Assembly (NCBI GenBank): GCA_904420245.1
Contig: CAJFUL010000030.1
Coordinates: forward strand, 18,306 to 82,305
Direction of reading: 5' to 3'
Origin: Candidatus Paralachnospira avium
GTDB lineage: Bacteria; Bacillota; Clostridia; Lachnospirales; Lachnospiraceae
Length of the DNA stretch: 64,000 bases
Shown here: positions 25,534-34,401 of the stretch, one piece after another
Position numbering within the stretch: the first letter of the stretch is position 1
Layout of the letters: each line of letters begins with the position of its first letter
Notes under the pieces: generated by a model
Databases searched by the model: none
Told to the model about the DNA's origin: nothing
What the model saw: the letters and a program-made list of their open reading frames with translations, nothing else
Made by a program: the position numbers and the translations under genes

Positions 25534-27661
25534 ACATCATCGGATCCATGGCGAGGGCCGGATGTCCCTTCTCCGTCAGGAATGCCAGTAAGGTCTCGGG
25601 ATCTTCCGCAATGGTCTCATCGCCGATCATATCGGTGAAGTTGTCAATGCCGTAGAGCTCCTTGGCTGTGGCGTTGAGTCTCTCTGCCACCTGCTCCTTC
25701 AGATCCTTGGGCATCCACACGATTCTCTCGATGCCGCCCTCAGCCTTCATGAACTTCTTGGAAGCGATGAAGTGTTTGCCGTGTCCCATGAAGCCGGGGG
25801 TCTGCACGCCGCCGCCGGTCATGGAAGCCAGCTCGGGGAAGGTCATGCCCAGAGGGGTCATGCCGGCATACTCACGGTTGGCGATGATCACGCCGTTGGA
25901 GAAGGGCTCGATGCCGCAGATACACTCAAAGCATCCGCAGGAGGTCATGGGCTTCTCCATAATGGAGTACAGGGATACTTCTTCCAGAGCGCCGTTGGAG
26001 AATCTGCGGACAGCCTCGTTGACATCCTCGTACTCGCCGATCCTGTCGTCGATCAGCTTCTCTTTCGTGATCACCTGGCAGGGACCTGTGGGCTCCAGCT
26101 CGTTGGTAGCCTTGGCATCCAGCCATGAAACGGCGCCGCAGAGGCCGAGACGCTCAGGAGTTACCACGCATACATGGCTGGGCGAGAAGGCCTGGCACAT
26201 GATGCAGCTGTAGTATACGTCTACAGACTCATCCGTCAGGGATTTCAGTCTGTCGTCACGCTTGTCAAAGGCAGGGATCGCCAGCTCATGACGCAGCTTG
26301 GTGACCAGCTCGGGATCCGTGATGACCTTCACCTGGCACTTGTCCACAACGGCATCGAAATCGTTCTTGATCTTTGCGTAGAGGACTTCACCGATGTGTC
26401 TTGCGCGGAAGCCTGCCTCATAAGCCGCATCGCTGATACGGACGCGGATCATGTCGCGCTGTCCGGTGTGCATAACGCCTTCGATGCAGTTCATATAGCT
26501 GTGGAACTTACGCTCGAACACGGACTCGAAGTCGGACTGCATGCTCTTTCCTGCCACTTCCACGATATAAGCGATGCTGTGCTTGCTGCCCTTCTCAAAC
26601 TCATCGAAGTCAGGGCCGATCAGCTCGATCTTATGGTCCTCGATCTCGGAAGCCTCCTTGGTCTGCACCAGCTCGAAGCAATCCACTCTGGAGCCGTCGA
26701 ACTCCACCTGCATCTGCTTGCGGCGGACGATCTCGCCCTCGAAAGCGGAAGCGAAAGCAACGGGGATATCGATCTTGGTGATCTTGATCTTGATATCGCG
26801 GGCCTCCAGGGAGGTGGCGTTGAACTTAGAAACATCTTCCTGAACGATGAGGCTCTTGGGCACGCGGAAGATATTCTCAGTCTCGTTGGTGATGACCGGG
26901 AAGCCCAGAGCGATGGCGCCTGCGCCGCAGGCCACGATCACGTCATCCAGAGGAGCGAAGGCGTTGACGAAGGCCGGCACACGCTCCATGGTGTACTTCA
27001 TGAGGCCGGCTGCATCGCCGGGGGTCACGTTGCCGAAGATCAGGGCCGCGCGGACTGCCACGGAAACCACATGGATCACGGAAGTCACGTCCTTGCCCAG
27101 AGGGATCACACGGACGCCTGCGCCCATGTTCACGCCCTTTTCCACACACTGATCGATGACGTCGCCCACCAGGGTCACTAAGATGCCCTGTGCCTGATAG
27201 CTCTTTACCAGGTCAGCTGCTTCGTCGGCTGTGGGAGCCTTGCCCAGAATCACGGCTACGCCGGGGATGTCGCCGGTTACCAGCGGAACGCCCAGCTCAC
27301 GGATCACGGCGTCGGCCAGATGGCCGTAGCAGGGCTCGCTGTAGGGCTCCGCGCCGTCGATATATTTCAGGACCTCGATGAATTCTGCGCAGAGAGCCGT
27401 CGCAATGCCGGACATAAAGGCGTCGTTGAGCTTCTGCTCTCTGGTCATCAGGCTCTTTACTACGCCCAGGGCTTCCTTCAGCTCTGCCAGGCTGGTGACC
27501 TTCGTACCGGTCACGCCGTAATAGCAGGGCAGGCTGTAAGCCGTATTGGGAAATGCAACTGCCTTATCCGCACCGTACTGTTCGATGGCATTGTTGATGG
27601 CCCCTTCTGTCAGGCCAAACACTGCGTCAGAACCACTGAATACTCTGTCAAATAGTGTCAC
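25532..27661 (-). CDS. acsB: Acetyl-CoA synthase (CODH/ACS alpha subunit)
   Basis: Builds acetyl-CoA from CO, a methyl group and CoA at the A-cluster. The 709 residues carry all six A-cluster cysteines: C486, C489, C498, C508, C575 and C577. These are exactly 20 positions lower than Moorella C506-C597, so the N-terminus is about 20 residues shorter. The rest of the N-terminal CODH-binding domain is present. The start is GTG at 27661 with a perfect AGGAGG upstream. It lies between cooC (11 bp) and the hairpin region before acsD. Confidence 0.98.
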   Translation of the reverse strand: MTLFDRVFSGSDAVFGLTEGAINNAIEQYGADKAVAFPNTAYSLPCYYGVTGTKVTSLAELKEALGVVKSLMTREQKLNDAFMSGIATALCAEFIEVLKYIDGAEPYSEPCYGHLADAVIRELGVPLVTGDIPGVAVILGKAPTADEAADLVKSYQAQGILVTLVGDVIDQCVEKGVNMGAGVRVIPLGKDVTSVIHVVSVAVRAALIFGNVTPGDAAGLMKYTMERVPAFVNAFAPLDDVIVACGAGAIALGFPVITNETENIFRVPKSLIVQEDVSKFNATSLEARDIKIKITKIDIPVAFASAFEGEIVRRKQMQVEFDGSRVDCFELVQTKEASEIEDHKIELIGPDFDEFEKGSKHSIAYIVEVAGKSMQSDFESVFERKFHSYMNCIEGVMHTGQRDMIRVRISDAAYEAGFRARHIGEVLYAKIKNDFDAVVDKCQVKVITDPELVTKLRHELAIPAFDKRDDRLKSLTDESVDVYYSCIMCQAFSPSHVCVVTPERLGLCGAVSWLDAKATNELEPTGPCQVITKEKLIDDRIGEYEDVNEAVRRFSNGALEEVSLYSIMEKPMTSCGCFECICGIEPFSNGVIIANREYAGMTPLGMTFPELASMTGGGVQTPGFMGHGKHFIASKKFMKAEGGIERIVWMPKDLKEQVAERLNATAKELYGIDNFTDMIGDETIAEDPETLLAFLTEKGHPALAMDPMM

Positions 27662-27672
27662 TGTTCTACCTC

Positions 27673-28446
27673 CTACCGATTTGATTCCTCATCAATTTTT
27701 TCCTTGATCGCCCGTATCTCCGCCTTGGCCGTCTCACTGAAATCGAAGGGAGACTTTCCAAGACGGTCGGCATCTATGACTTCTGAATTGTAATGGATAA
27801 AACCCAGAAGATCCTCCCGGGGGATCCGGCTTTTCACAAATTCCTCGTCCTCTTCCCCGCGGACCTTGTTGGCCACGACCCGGACCTGCTTCACTCCCAG
27901 GTCCTTGGCCAGGCGCTTGACATTTTTATAGGTCTGGACGCTCCTGGCGCCCGGTTCGATGACCACGATGAACTGGTCCATCCCGGAGGTGGTGCCCCGG
28001 CCTAGATGCTCCAGGCCAGCTTCCATATCCAGGATCACCACATCGTCGCTGCGCAGCACCAGATGATTGATGATCCGCTTCAGGATCACATGCTCCGGGC
28101 AGACGCAGCCGCTTCCGCCGGTCTCCACGGTGCCGAGGGTCAGAAGGCGCACCCCGTTGCAGGTCTTTGCATACAGGTCCGGGATGTCATCTACCTTGGG
28201 ATTCATCCGGAAGAACTGTCCCATGGCATCGGCACCGGTCCTCTCCTGGATCAGCTTCTGCATCTTGGAGATGGGGACGATGGAGTCCAGCTCTTCCTCC
28301 GAAAACCCAAGGGCCAGCCCCAGGTTCGCGTCCGGATCCACATCGGCCGCCAGTACATGTTTCCCCTCTTCCGCATAAAGCCTTGCCAGGGTGGCCGCGA
28401 AAGTGGTCTTTCCCACGCCGCCCTTTCCTGTCACTGCGATCTTCAT
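27673..28446 (-). CDS. cooC: CODH nickel-insertion ATPase CooC
   Basis: P-loop ATPase of the MinD/Mrp/NifH class that matures the nickel sites of CODH/ACS. The 257 residues have a deviant Walker A with signature Lys (GKGGVGKTT at 7-15), the CxC metal motif C114-V-C116, which binds Ni or Zn at the dimer interface, and the switch VVILDMEAGLEHLGRG. It is sandwiched between acsA and acsB, the two nickel enzymes. Confidence 0.95.
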   Translation of the reverse strand: MKIAVTGKGGVGKTTFAATLARLYAEEGKHVLAADVDPDANLGLALGFSEEELDSIVPISKMQKLIQERTGADAMGQFFRMNPKVDDIPDLYAKTCNGVRLLTLGTVETGGSGCVCPEHVILKRIINHLVLRSDDVVILDMEAGLEHLGRGTTSGMDQFIVVIEPGARSVQTYKNVKRLAKDLGVKQVRVVANKVRGEEDEEFVKSRIPREDLLGFIHYNSEVIDADRLGKSPFDFSETAKAEIRAIKEKIDEESNR

Positions 28447-28482
28447 GTCTCATTCACCTCTGGATTTTGAAGGCGTCCCGGC

Positions 28483-30375
28483 TTAAATGCCGAGAGCAGC
28501 CCTCTTTTCTTCAATTCTCGCGATCATGGCATCGCCCAGTTTATCAATATCCTTCTCAACGGTATAAGCCGCTTCTACCCAGTCGCGGATCCCGTTTGTC
28601 AGGAGCTCTGCCACCTCAGTGGAACCGGATACATAGGGATCTACGCCCAGGAATGTATCGATACCGGTGGCTACCACATAGTTTCCGATGGATACAGCCT
28701 TTTCAGACATCCACTCAGGAGCGCAGCCCACTACCGGCAGCGCGGAGATGGGAAGGCCGGAATCCTTGGAAAGGGTGGCTGCCAGCACCATCATACGGCT
28801 GATGTCCACGCAGGAACCCATATGTAATACGGGAGGGATGTCTGCCAGTTCGCAGACTCTCTTCAGGCCGGCGCCGCACAGATCCTTGGCTTCCTTGGAC
28901 ATGAGTCCTGCCCTGGCAGCTGCCTGAGCGGAGCAGCCGGAAGCGATGATCACGATATCGTTGGCGATCAGCTTCTTCATCAGCTCCACATGCGCGTAGT
29001 CGGGACGTACCTTGGGGTTGTTGCAGCCTACCATGGCCACAGCGCCGCGGATAACACCGGAGGTGATGCACTCCAGCAGAGGCTTCGTCGTTCCGGTCTC
29101 GTCCACCTGGGAATTGGTCACGCCGTCCAGAGTCTTGACAATGGCCTCAACGGAGTAGCCTACCGTAGCCTTCTGCTTCATATCCGGAATGTATACCAGA
29201 TCCTGTCTTCTGTTGACGAAGTTCTCGCAGGCAGCCTTTACGATGGCCTTTGCGTTCTCCCCTGCGTTCTCCGCATGGAATTCGATGAACTCGGAATCCG
29301 GCATCTGAGCGATGGGGGAGGTGGTGATGAACTTGGTGTGGAAGCACTTGCTGAGAGGCCCAAGAGCCGGGAAGATACACTGTACGTCCACAACGATGGC
29401 CTCGCAGGCGCCGGTCAGGACCACGTTCTCCTGCTGGAGGAAGTTGCCTGCCATGGGGATCCCGCGGCGCATAGCCACTTCGTTGGAAGTACAGCAGACG
29501 CCGGACACCGTGATGCCTTTTGCGCCGAAGGACTTGGCGTACGCGATCATCTCCGGATCATCGGCATACTCGCAGATCATCTCGGACAGGCTGGGATCAT
29601 GGCCGTGTACCACGATATTGACGTTCTCAGCGTTCATAACGCCCAGGTTTGCTTCTGTATCGATGGGCTTGGGAGTTCCGAACAGGACGTCGGAGAACTC
29701 GGTCCCGCACATGGAGCCGCCCCAGCCGTCTGCCAGGCCTGCCCGCAGAGACTGGCGGATCAGAGCCTCCGGCTTGGAGGAACATCCCATATGGGTCATA
29801 TGCAGGGAACAGGAAACTTCACGGTCGATGGCACGGGGAGCGATCTTCTCTCTCTCCCAGATCTCCTGGGTGTGCTCAGGCGCTCTCTTTAACCATCTCT
29901 GGTTGCCGAAGGGCTTGCCGTACTCAAGGAGAGCCAGCTCTGCCATCTCATGGGCCAGATCATAGATGTCCTTGCCCTCGGTCTCTACACCCCACTCCTT
30001 GGCGATCCTCTTTAACTTGTCAGGATCCTTTACCTTGTAGTTTCCATCCTCAGCGGACAGATACAGGGTGTGGCAGATCTCACGGCCGTGGTCGGAATGG
30101 GTAGCCGCGCCGCCGGCAGTGAATTTCAGGTAGTTACGTCCTACGATGCCGTGAACATCGCAGCCGCAGATGCCTCTGGGCGCCTTGGGGGTGATCCGGC
30201 AGGGACCCATGGAGCAGATCCGGCAGCAGACACCCTGCTCACCGAATTTGCAGTGAGGGGTCTGGTTCTTCACCCGCAGCTGCCAGGAATCTGCACCAAC
30301 CTTTGCTCCTGTCTCCAGAAGTTTGGCGGTAGCCGCCTCGAACTCCTCAATACTTGTCAACTTAAAGTCTCCCAT
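28483..30375 (-). CDS. acsA: Ni-Fe carbon monoxide dehydrogenase catalytic subunit
   Basis: Reduces CO2 to CO at the C-cluster and feeds it to ACS. The 630 residues match the CooS/AcsA family. The N-terminal D- and B-cluster cysteines appear as C42, C50, C51, C54, C59 and C70 (HCKFGEQGVCCRICSMGPC), and C-cluster ligand regions include VSGVCCTSNE, AMVGCNNPK and IASGCSAQAA, with SMGSCVDISR-like LHMGSCVDISR. Being directly upstream of cooC-acsB it is the ACS-linked CODH rather than a free CooS. Confidence 0.97.
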   Translation of the reverse strand: MGDFKLTSIEEFEAATAKLLETGAKVGADSWQLRVKNQTPHCKFGEQGVCCRICSMGPCRITPKAPRGICGCDVHGIVGRNYLKFTAGGAATHSDHGREICHTLYLSAEDGNYKVKDPDKLKRIAKEWGVETEGKDIYDLAHEMAELALLEYGKPFGNQRWLKRAPEHTQEIWEREKIAPRAIDREVSCSLHMTHMGCSSKPEALIRQSLRAGLADGWGGSMCGTEFSDVLFGTPKPIDTEANLGVMNAENVNIVVHGHDPSLSEMICEYADDPEMIAYAKSFGAKGITVSGVCCTSNEVAMRRGIPMAGNFLQQENVVLTGACEAIVVDVQCIFPALGPLSKCFHTKFITTSPIAQMPDSEFIEFHAENAGENAKAIVKAACENFVNRRQDLVYIPDMKQKATVGYSVEAIVKTLDGVTNSQVDETGTTKPLLECITSGVIRGAVAMVGCNNPKVRPDYAHVELMKKLIANDIVIIASGCSAQAAARAGLMSKEAKDLCGAGLKRVCELADIPPVLHMGSCVDISRMMVLAATLSKDSGLPISALPVVGCAPEWMSEKAVSIGNYVVATGIDTFLGVDPYVSGSTEVAELLTNGIRDWVEAAYTVEKDIDKLGDAMIARIEEKRAALGI

Positions 30376-30398
30376 TATAAACCTCCTTTAGTTTTTTA

Positions 30399-31178
30399 TC
30401 ATTGAGATTTTAATAATTTTTCTACTGCATCGATCAGGGCCCGGCGTACCGGGGAATCCTTCGGAAGCTTCAGGGAAGTGGGTTCCCCTTCGCAGTCCAT
30501 CTCATAAACATCTTCGCTGTGGGGGACCACGCCGATCAGCTCAAGTCCCTGATTGCGGATCTCTTCCTGCACTCCTTCATTGAGCTCTCCGCCCGGAGCG
30601 CGGTTTACGATGAGGCCCATCACCTTGGGATTCAGCTTGCACTCCCGCACCAGCTCCGCGATGCGGCCCACGGCTTGGATCCCTCTCCTGGAACAGTCGC
30701 TGACCAGGATCATGGCGTCCACATGGGGCAGGATGCCCCGGCTGATGTGCTCCATCCCGGCTTCGTTGTCCACCACCACATACCGGTACTGGCTGGACAG
30801 CTTCGCCACCTGGGCAGATAAAAGCCCGTTGACATAACAATAGCAGCCGGACCCCTGGGTGCGTCCCATCACCAGAAGATCATAATCATCCTCTTCTGTC
30901 AGCGCAGAATTAAAACGGAACGACGCATAATCCTGCTTGGACACTCCGGCGGGGATCGGACTGGGATTCATCATCTCCGCCCGTTCCAGCTCCTCCCGGA
31001 TCTGTCCCAGCGTCACCTCCACGTCCACTCCCAGCACTTCGTTGAGATTGGAATTGGCGTCGGCATCGACGGCCAGGACAGGACCCTCGTCCTTTTCACA
31101 CAGATATTGGATCAGCAGGCCGCAGAGGGTAGTCTTCCCCACTCCGCCTTTGCCCGCGACCGCAATGGTATAGGCCAT
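30399..31178 (-). CDS. Second CooC-type ATPase of the Wood-Ljungdahl operon
   Basis: A 259-residue MinD/CooC-class ATPase with Walker A GKGGVGKTT (9-17), a CxC pair at C112/C114 (GSGCYCYVNG) and VVVDNEAGMEHISRG. It differs from the 27673 protein in lacking close similarity outside these motifs, so the operon carries two different CooC types. It may serve another metal or another partner such as ACS. A close paralogue with the same LCGLLIQYLCE and NEAGMEHISRGILP stretches lies in the island at 52169-52939. The start at 31178 (MAYTIAVAG) follows GGAGGG. Confidence 0.88.
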   Translation of the reverse strand: MAYTIAVAGKGGVGKTTLCGLLIQYLCEKDEGPVLAVDADANSNLNEVLGVDVEVTLGQIREELERAEMMNPSPIPAGVSKQDYASFRFNSALTEEDDYDLLVMGRTQGSGCYCYVNGLLSAQVAKLSSQYRYVVVDNEAGMEHISRGILPHVDAMILVSDCSRRGIQAVGRIAELVRECKLNPKVMGLIVNRAPGGELNEGVQEEIRNQGLELIGVVPHSEDVYEMDCEGEPTSLKLPKDSPVRRALIDAVEKLLKSQ

Positions 31179-31214
31179 TGAACAGCCCTCCTTCATGTTG
31201 TTGAATTTGGCAGA

Positions 31215-32144
31215 TCAGACCCTTGTCCGCATACCGGACCGGCCGATGATCTCAGACACATCCTTCCATTTGTTCAGCGCATACAGATGGATGCCGCCTA
31301 TCCCCAGAGTACGGTACGTATCGATCTGCCGGATCGTGTACTCCATGCCTTCCTCCCGGAAACGGGCCTTCTTATCCTCCGCCTCCGCATCGGAAGGATC
31401 GGAGACAAACGGATTGGGGAAGATCCAGTTCCTGGATATGATCCTGCAAAGATCACGATCCATGACGCAGCCGTTTCTGGACAGGGCCATATTGATGGTG
31501 GCCGCCTGATCCAGGATCGGCATGACGCCCACATCCACCGGCATGGTGATGCCGGCTCTGCGGATGGCGTCCAGCCACCTCTTGAACTGCTCCATATCCC
31601 AGCAGAGCTGGGTCATGATATAATCGGCGCCGTTGTCCTGCTTCTGCTTCAGGACCGCGATGTCCGCCTCCAGGCTCCTGCACTGGATATGTCCCTCGGG
31701 AGAACCGGCCACGGCGATCTCGAACCGGCTGCCGAATTCCCTGCGGACAAAGGCCACCAGGTCCGACGCGTAGGAAAAATCGCCTCCGGTGCCTGTCCAG
31801 CCATGGGGCAGATCGCCCCGCAGGGCCAGCATATGGTCCACGCCCTGATCCAGATAGCTCCGGAGCTGCTCCCGGATCTCCTCTCGGGTGTTCCCGATGC
31901 AGGTAAAATGCGTAACCGGCACAGTCCCCGCATCCAGGACCATCCTGCACACATCCATATTCCTGCCTGCATTGGTCCCGCCTGCTCCGTAAGTGATGGA
32001 GAAATAATCCGGACGGAACTCACAGAGATGTCCGATGGTATCGCGGAGATTCTCCATGCCCTTGTCTGTCTTGGGCGGAAACAGTTCAAAGGAGAAGGTC
32101 ATCCTCTCCTTCATGATTTCTGTCAGTCTCTCAGCTATAGTCAT
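31215..32144 (-). CDS. metF: Methylenetetrahydrofolate reductase
   Basis: Reduces methylene-THF to methyl-THF, supplying AcsE. A TIM-barrel flavoprotein of 309 residues with the N-terminal catalytic Glu in FSFELFPPKT, the FAD site segments SITYGAGGT and LALRGDLP, and the C-terminal YALNKW. In many acetogens metF is paired with metV; no metV is seen in the window. It is 33 bp after cooT and 36 bp before the CooC-type ATPase. Confidence 0.95.
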   Translation of the reverse strand: MTIAERLTEIMKERMTFSFELFPPKTDKGMENLRDTIGHLCEFRPDYFSITYGAGGTNAGRNMDVCRMVLDAGTVPVTHFTCIGNTREEIREQLRSYLDQGVDHMLALRGDLPHGWTGTGGDFSYASDLVAFVRREFGSRFEIAVAGSPEGHIQCRSLEADIAVLKQKQDNGADYIMTQLCWDMEQFKRWLDAIRRAGITMPVDVGVMPILDQAATINMALSRNGCVMDRDLCRIISRNWIFPNPFVSDPSDAEAEDKKARFREEGMEYTIRQIDTYRTLGIGGIHLYALNKWKDVSEIIGRSGMRTRV

Positions 32145-32177
32145 TCCCTCCTGCCAAGCCAGGGATCATGCTGCCCC

Positions 32178-32372
32178 TCAGTCGGTGCAGCGGATCTTTA
32201 CGATGCTGTTTGCCAGGTCCACTTCCGTCAGGGCGCCTGTCACTTTCATCTCCTGGCCAATGATGTCATACATGGTGATCTGATCGCCGTCAATGAGGAT
32301 CTTGCTGACGTTCTTAAGCAAAAGCGTCTCGTCCTCTTCCGGCTTTTTTCCATAAACTGCCGCAAGGCACAT
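32178..32372 (-). CDS. cooT: CooT-family small nickel-binding protein
   Basis: A 64-residue protein with the family opening MCLAAVYG, in which Cys2 is the nickel ligand in characterised CooT. The rest is a small beta-barrel-like sequence (VSKILIDGDQITMYDIIG, EVDLANSIVKI). The start is set by Cys2 and by GGGAGGT seven bases before ATG 32372; an in-frame GTG three codons earlier would bury Cys2. It is the second gene of the operon, next to the His/Cys-rich protein, giving two candidate nickel handlers ahead of CODH/ACS. Confidence 0.88.
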   Translation of the reverse strand: MCLAAVYGKKPEEDETLLLKNVSKILIDGDQITMYDIIGQEMKVTGALTEVDLANSIVKIRCTD

Positions 32373-32400
32373 CGCTGTCACCTCCCGTCTGCCTTTATGA

Positions 32401-32706
32401 TCAGTCCTTCAACAGAGAAAGCGCAACACTCAAGCGGACATTTCCGCTCTCAAAATCAGAAACCGCCTTATCGATCTGATCCGCAGCTTCCGTCTTTCCC
32501 ATCTCGCGGAGCTTCTTTCCCATCTCTGCCAGCTCTGCCGCATGATGCTTATTATGGTCCACCATATAGGAAACAAGAGCAACCGTTTCCTTCTCCGCAT
32601 CCACGCATCCGCCGCAGGAACCACAGGATCCTTCGTGGCAGTCTCCATGGGTATGGGAATGGCCGTGCTGGATCACGTTTCCATTTTCGTCTGTGATTAC
32701 ATGCAT
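32401..32706 (-). CDS. His/Cys-rich small metal-binding protein
   Basis: A 101-residue protein. Residues 13-34 are a metal-binding cluster: H14, H16, H18, H20, H24 and C23, C28, C31, C34 (QHGHSHTHGDCHEGSCGSCG). Residues 37-101 form two or three amphipathic helices (VALVSYMVDHNKHHAAELAE) with another HH pair. It probably stores or delivers nickel (or cobalt) for the CODH/ACS and corrinoid proteins; this is inference. It is the first gene of the Wood-Ljungdahl operon and has a strong GGAAAGGAGA site. Confidence 0.75.
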   Translation of the reverse strand: MHVITDENGNVIQHGHSHTHGDCHEGSCGSCGGCVDAEKETVALVSYMVDHNKHHAAELAEMGKKLREMGKTEAADQIDKAVSDFESGNVRLSVALSLLKD

Positions 32707-32766
32707 CCCGCCGTCTCCTTTCCTGAATTCTAAAGATTATGTTAAATTTTTAATTATATCGTTGTT

Positions 32767-32795
32767 ATTATACTCTGGTTGGTCATATTAATCAA
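32767..32795 (-). promoter_or_regulatory. Sigma-A promoter of the Wood-Ljungdahl operon
   Basis: Minus strand: TTGATT (32790-32795), 17-bp spacer, TATAAT (32767-32772). It leaves an AT-rich leader of about 60 bases before the first start at 32706. This is the only good promoter seen ahead of the 14-gene cluster. Confidence 0.75.
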
Positions 32796-32870
32796 GACCA
32801 TTTCCTGTTTTTCGGACTGTTTTTAACAATGTTCACAAAAAAATACAAAAACAGCCTCATCTGGGGTATA

Positions 32871-33371
32871 CTAGCGTCCGCAGCAATATTTGTATTTTTT
32901 GCCGCTGCCGCAGGGGCAGGGATCGTTCCTTCCCACCTTTTTCCCTTTTACCACTGTGGTGGAAGATTTCTGCTCCTTATAAAGCTCCTTCTGCCGCTCT
33001 TCCGGGAAAATATCGTTCCACTGGGGGAGGCCGTACAGCCAGTCCGCCTTGGCCGCCACCATATTCTTATAGAGGAGTTCCTTATCAAACCCGAGGTTTA
33101 CGGGCGTGTCCTCTTCCATGGTGTCGATGGGGTTGGGCTCCTTCAGGCTGTCGTTGATCCCGTCCAGGAATCCCACCATGATCATCAGCTCTACGCCGTA
33201 TTTCTCAGCCAGCTCCTTCACCGTGCCGGTGACCACCTCATCGGGAGAAGAAAGGAGCTGTTCATAGATCCCTTTTTCCAGATTGAAATAATTGCCCCAG
33301 AAGTAATTGCTCTGCTGGGTGCTCATCTGGGTCTCATAGGCCATTTTTCTCCATTGTTCCAAAAGTGCCAT
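32871..33371 (-). CDS. SEC-C motif protein
   Basis: A 166-residue soluble protein ending in a complete SEC-C zinc motif ([19 protein letters not shown]), the module found at the end of SecA. The N-terminal 140 residues are helical and not recognised ([39 protein letters not shown]). Such proteins are often stand-alone, and a role in protein binding or quality control is only a guess. It is monocistronic with its own promoter at 33424-33453, oriented away from the PHP gene. Confidence 0.8.
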   Translation of the reverse strand: MALLEQWRKMAYETQMSTQQSNYFWGNYFNLEKGIYEQLLSSPDEVVTGTVKELAEKYGVELMIMVGFLDGINDSLKEPNPIDTMEEDTPVNLGFDKELLYKNMVAAKADWLYGLPQWNDIFPEERQKELYKEQKSSTTVVKGKKVGRNDPCPCGSGKKYKYCCGR

Positions 33372-33423
33372 ATTTCATACCATCCTTTGAATTTTAATAG
33401 AAAATCAGACTTTTCTAGTGTCC

Positions 33424-33453
33424 ATTATACTCGAACCACATAGGTTCTGGCAA
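33424..33453 (-). promoter_or_regulatory. Promoter of the SEC-C gene
   Basis: Minus strand: TTGCCA (33448-33453), 18 bp, TATAAT (33424-33429), followed by a 50-base leader. Confidence 0.6.
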
Positions 33454-33494
33454 TAGGAAATTCCAAGAAACCGCGCCTTGAAAGATCCGGAGCC

Positions 33495-33524
33495 TTGAGC
33501 CGTCCGGAAATTCCATGGTATACT
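33495..33524 (+). promoter_or_regulatory. Promoter of the PHP gene
   Basis: TTGAGC (33495-33500), 18 bp, TATACT (33519-33524). An AAAGGAGGG site precedes the ATG at 33553. Confidence 0.55.
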
Positions 33525-33552
33525 GTCCGTATGAAAAAAGGAGGGACTTTTT

Positions 33553-34401
33553 ATGAATGTGGATCTTCACCTCCACTCCGTCTTTTCCGACGGTTCCTGC
33601 ACCCCGGAGGAGCTGGCCGGTCTGGCCGCAGAAGCCGGTCTGGCCGCCGCCGTCCTCACGGACCACGATACGGTCCAGGGCCTTCCGCGCATGCTGGAAG
33701 CCTGCCGCCGGAGAGGGCTCGCCACCATGGCCGGCATCGAGCTTTCCTGTACCTGGAAGGACAAGAGCATCCATATCCTGGGCTACGGCATGGACTGGGA
33801 AGCGCCGTCTTTCCAGTCCACGCTGGAGGGCTGGCAGAAAGACCGGGATGAGCGCTACGACATCATCACGGAAAAGCTCCGGGCCCGCGGGTATCCCCTG
33901 TCCACGGAGCTTCTGCACCGGGAATTTCCCGGCGCCGTCCTGACCAGGGCCCATATCGCCGTATATATGGCGGAACACGGCATGGCCCCGGACAAAGATA
34001 CGGTGTTCCGTACGCTCATCGGAAAAGGCTGTCCCTGCTACGCGCCCAGAAAACCGGTAACGCCGGAGGCTGCCATCTCCTTTCTGCTGGACCACGGCGG
34101 CATCCCCGTCTTTGCCCATCCCATCCTGACCCGCATGAGCGGCCCCCAGCTGGAAGAGTTCACCGGATACCTGGCGGGTCTGGGTCTCGCAGGCATAGAA
34201 GGCTTCTACTCCGGATACACCCCCGTTCAGGAGGCGCTGGTGGCCGGGCTGGCTGAAACATACGGACTGATCCTGACAGGGGGCTCCGATTTCCACGGCA
34301 CGGCAAAGCCCTCCATCTCCGTGGGGACCGGAAAAGGAGGGCTTCATGTACCATACTCCTGCTTCAGAGCTCTGGAGCAAAAGCAGACAAGGTCATTCTA
34401 A
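33553..34401 (+). CDS. PHP-domain phosphoesterase (YciV/TrpH type)
   Basis: A 282-residue metal-dependent phosphoesterase. PHP motifs: DLHLHSVFSDG (motif 1), LTDHDTVQGL (motif 2), GIELSCTWKDKSIHILGYG (motif 3) and the C-terminal GGSDFHG (motif 4). It resembles the family of E. coli YciV (RNase AM), a 5'-3' exonuclease/3',5'-nucleoside bisphosphate phosphatase. The 3' end overlaps the convergent ABC permease gene by nine bases. Confidence 0.88.
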   Translation: MNVDLHLHSVFSDGSCTPEELAGLAAEAGLAAAVLTDHDTVQGLPRMLEACRRRGLATMAGIELSCTWKDKSIHILGYGMDWEAPSFQSTLEGWQKDRDERYDIITEKLRARGYPLSTELLHREFPGAVLTRAHIAVYMAEHGMAPDKDTVFRTLIGKGCPCYAPRKPVTPEAAISFLLDHGGIPVFAHPILTRMSGPQLEEFTGYLAGLGLAGIEGFYSGYTPVQEALVAGLAETYGLILTGGSDFHGTAKPSISVGTGKGGLHVPYSCFRALEQKQTRSF

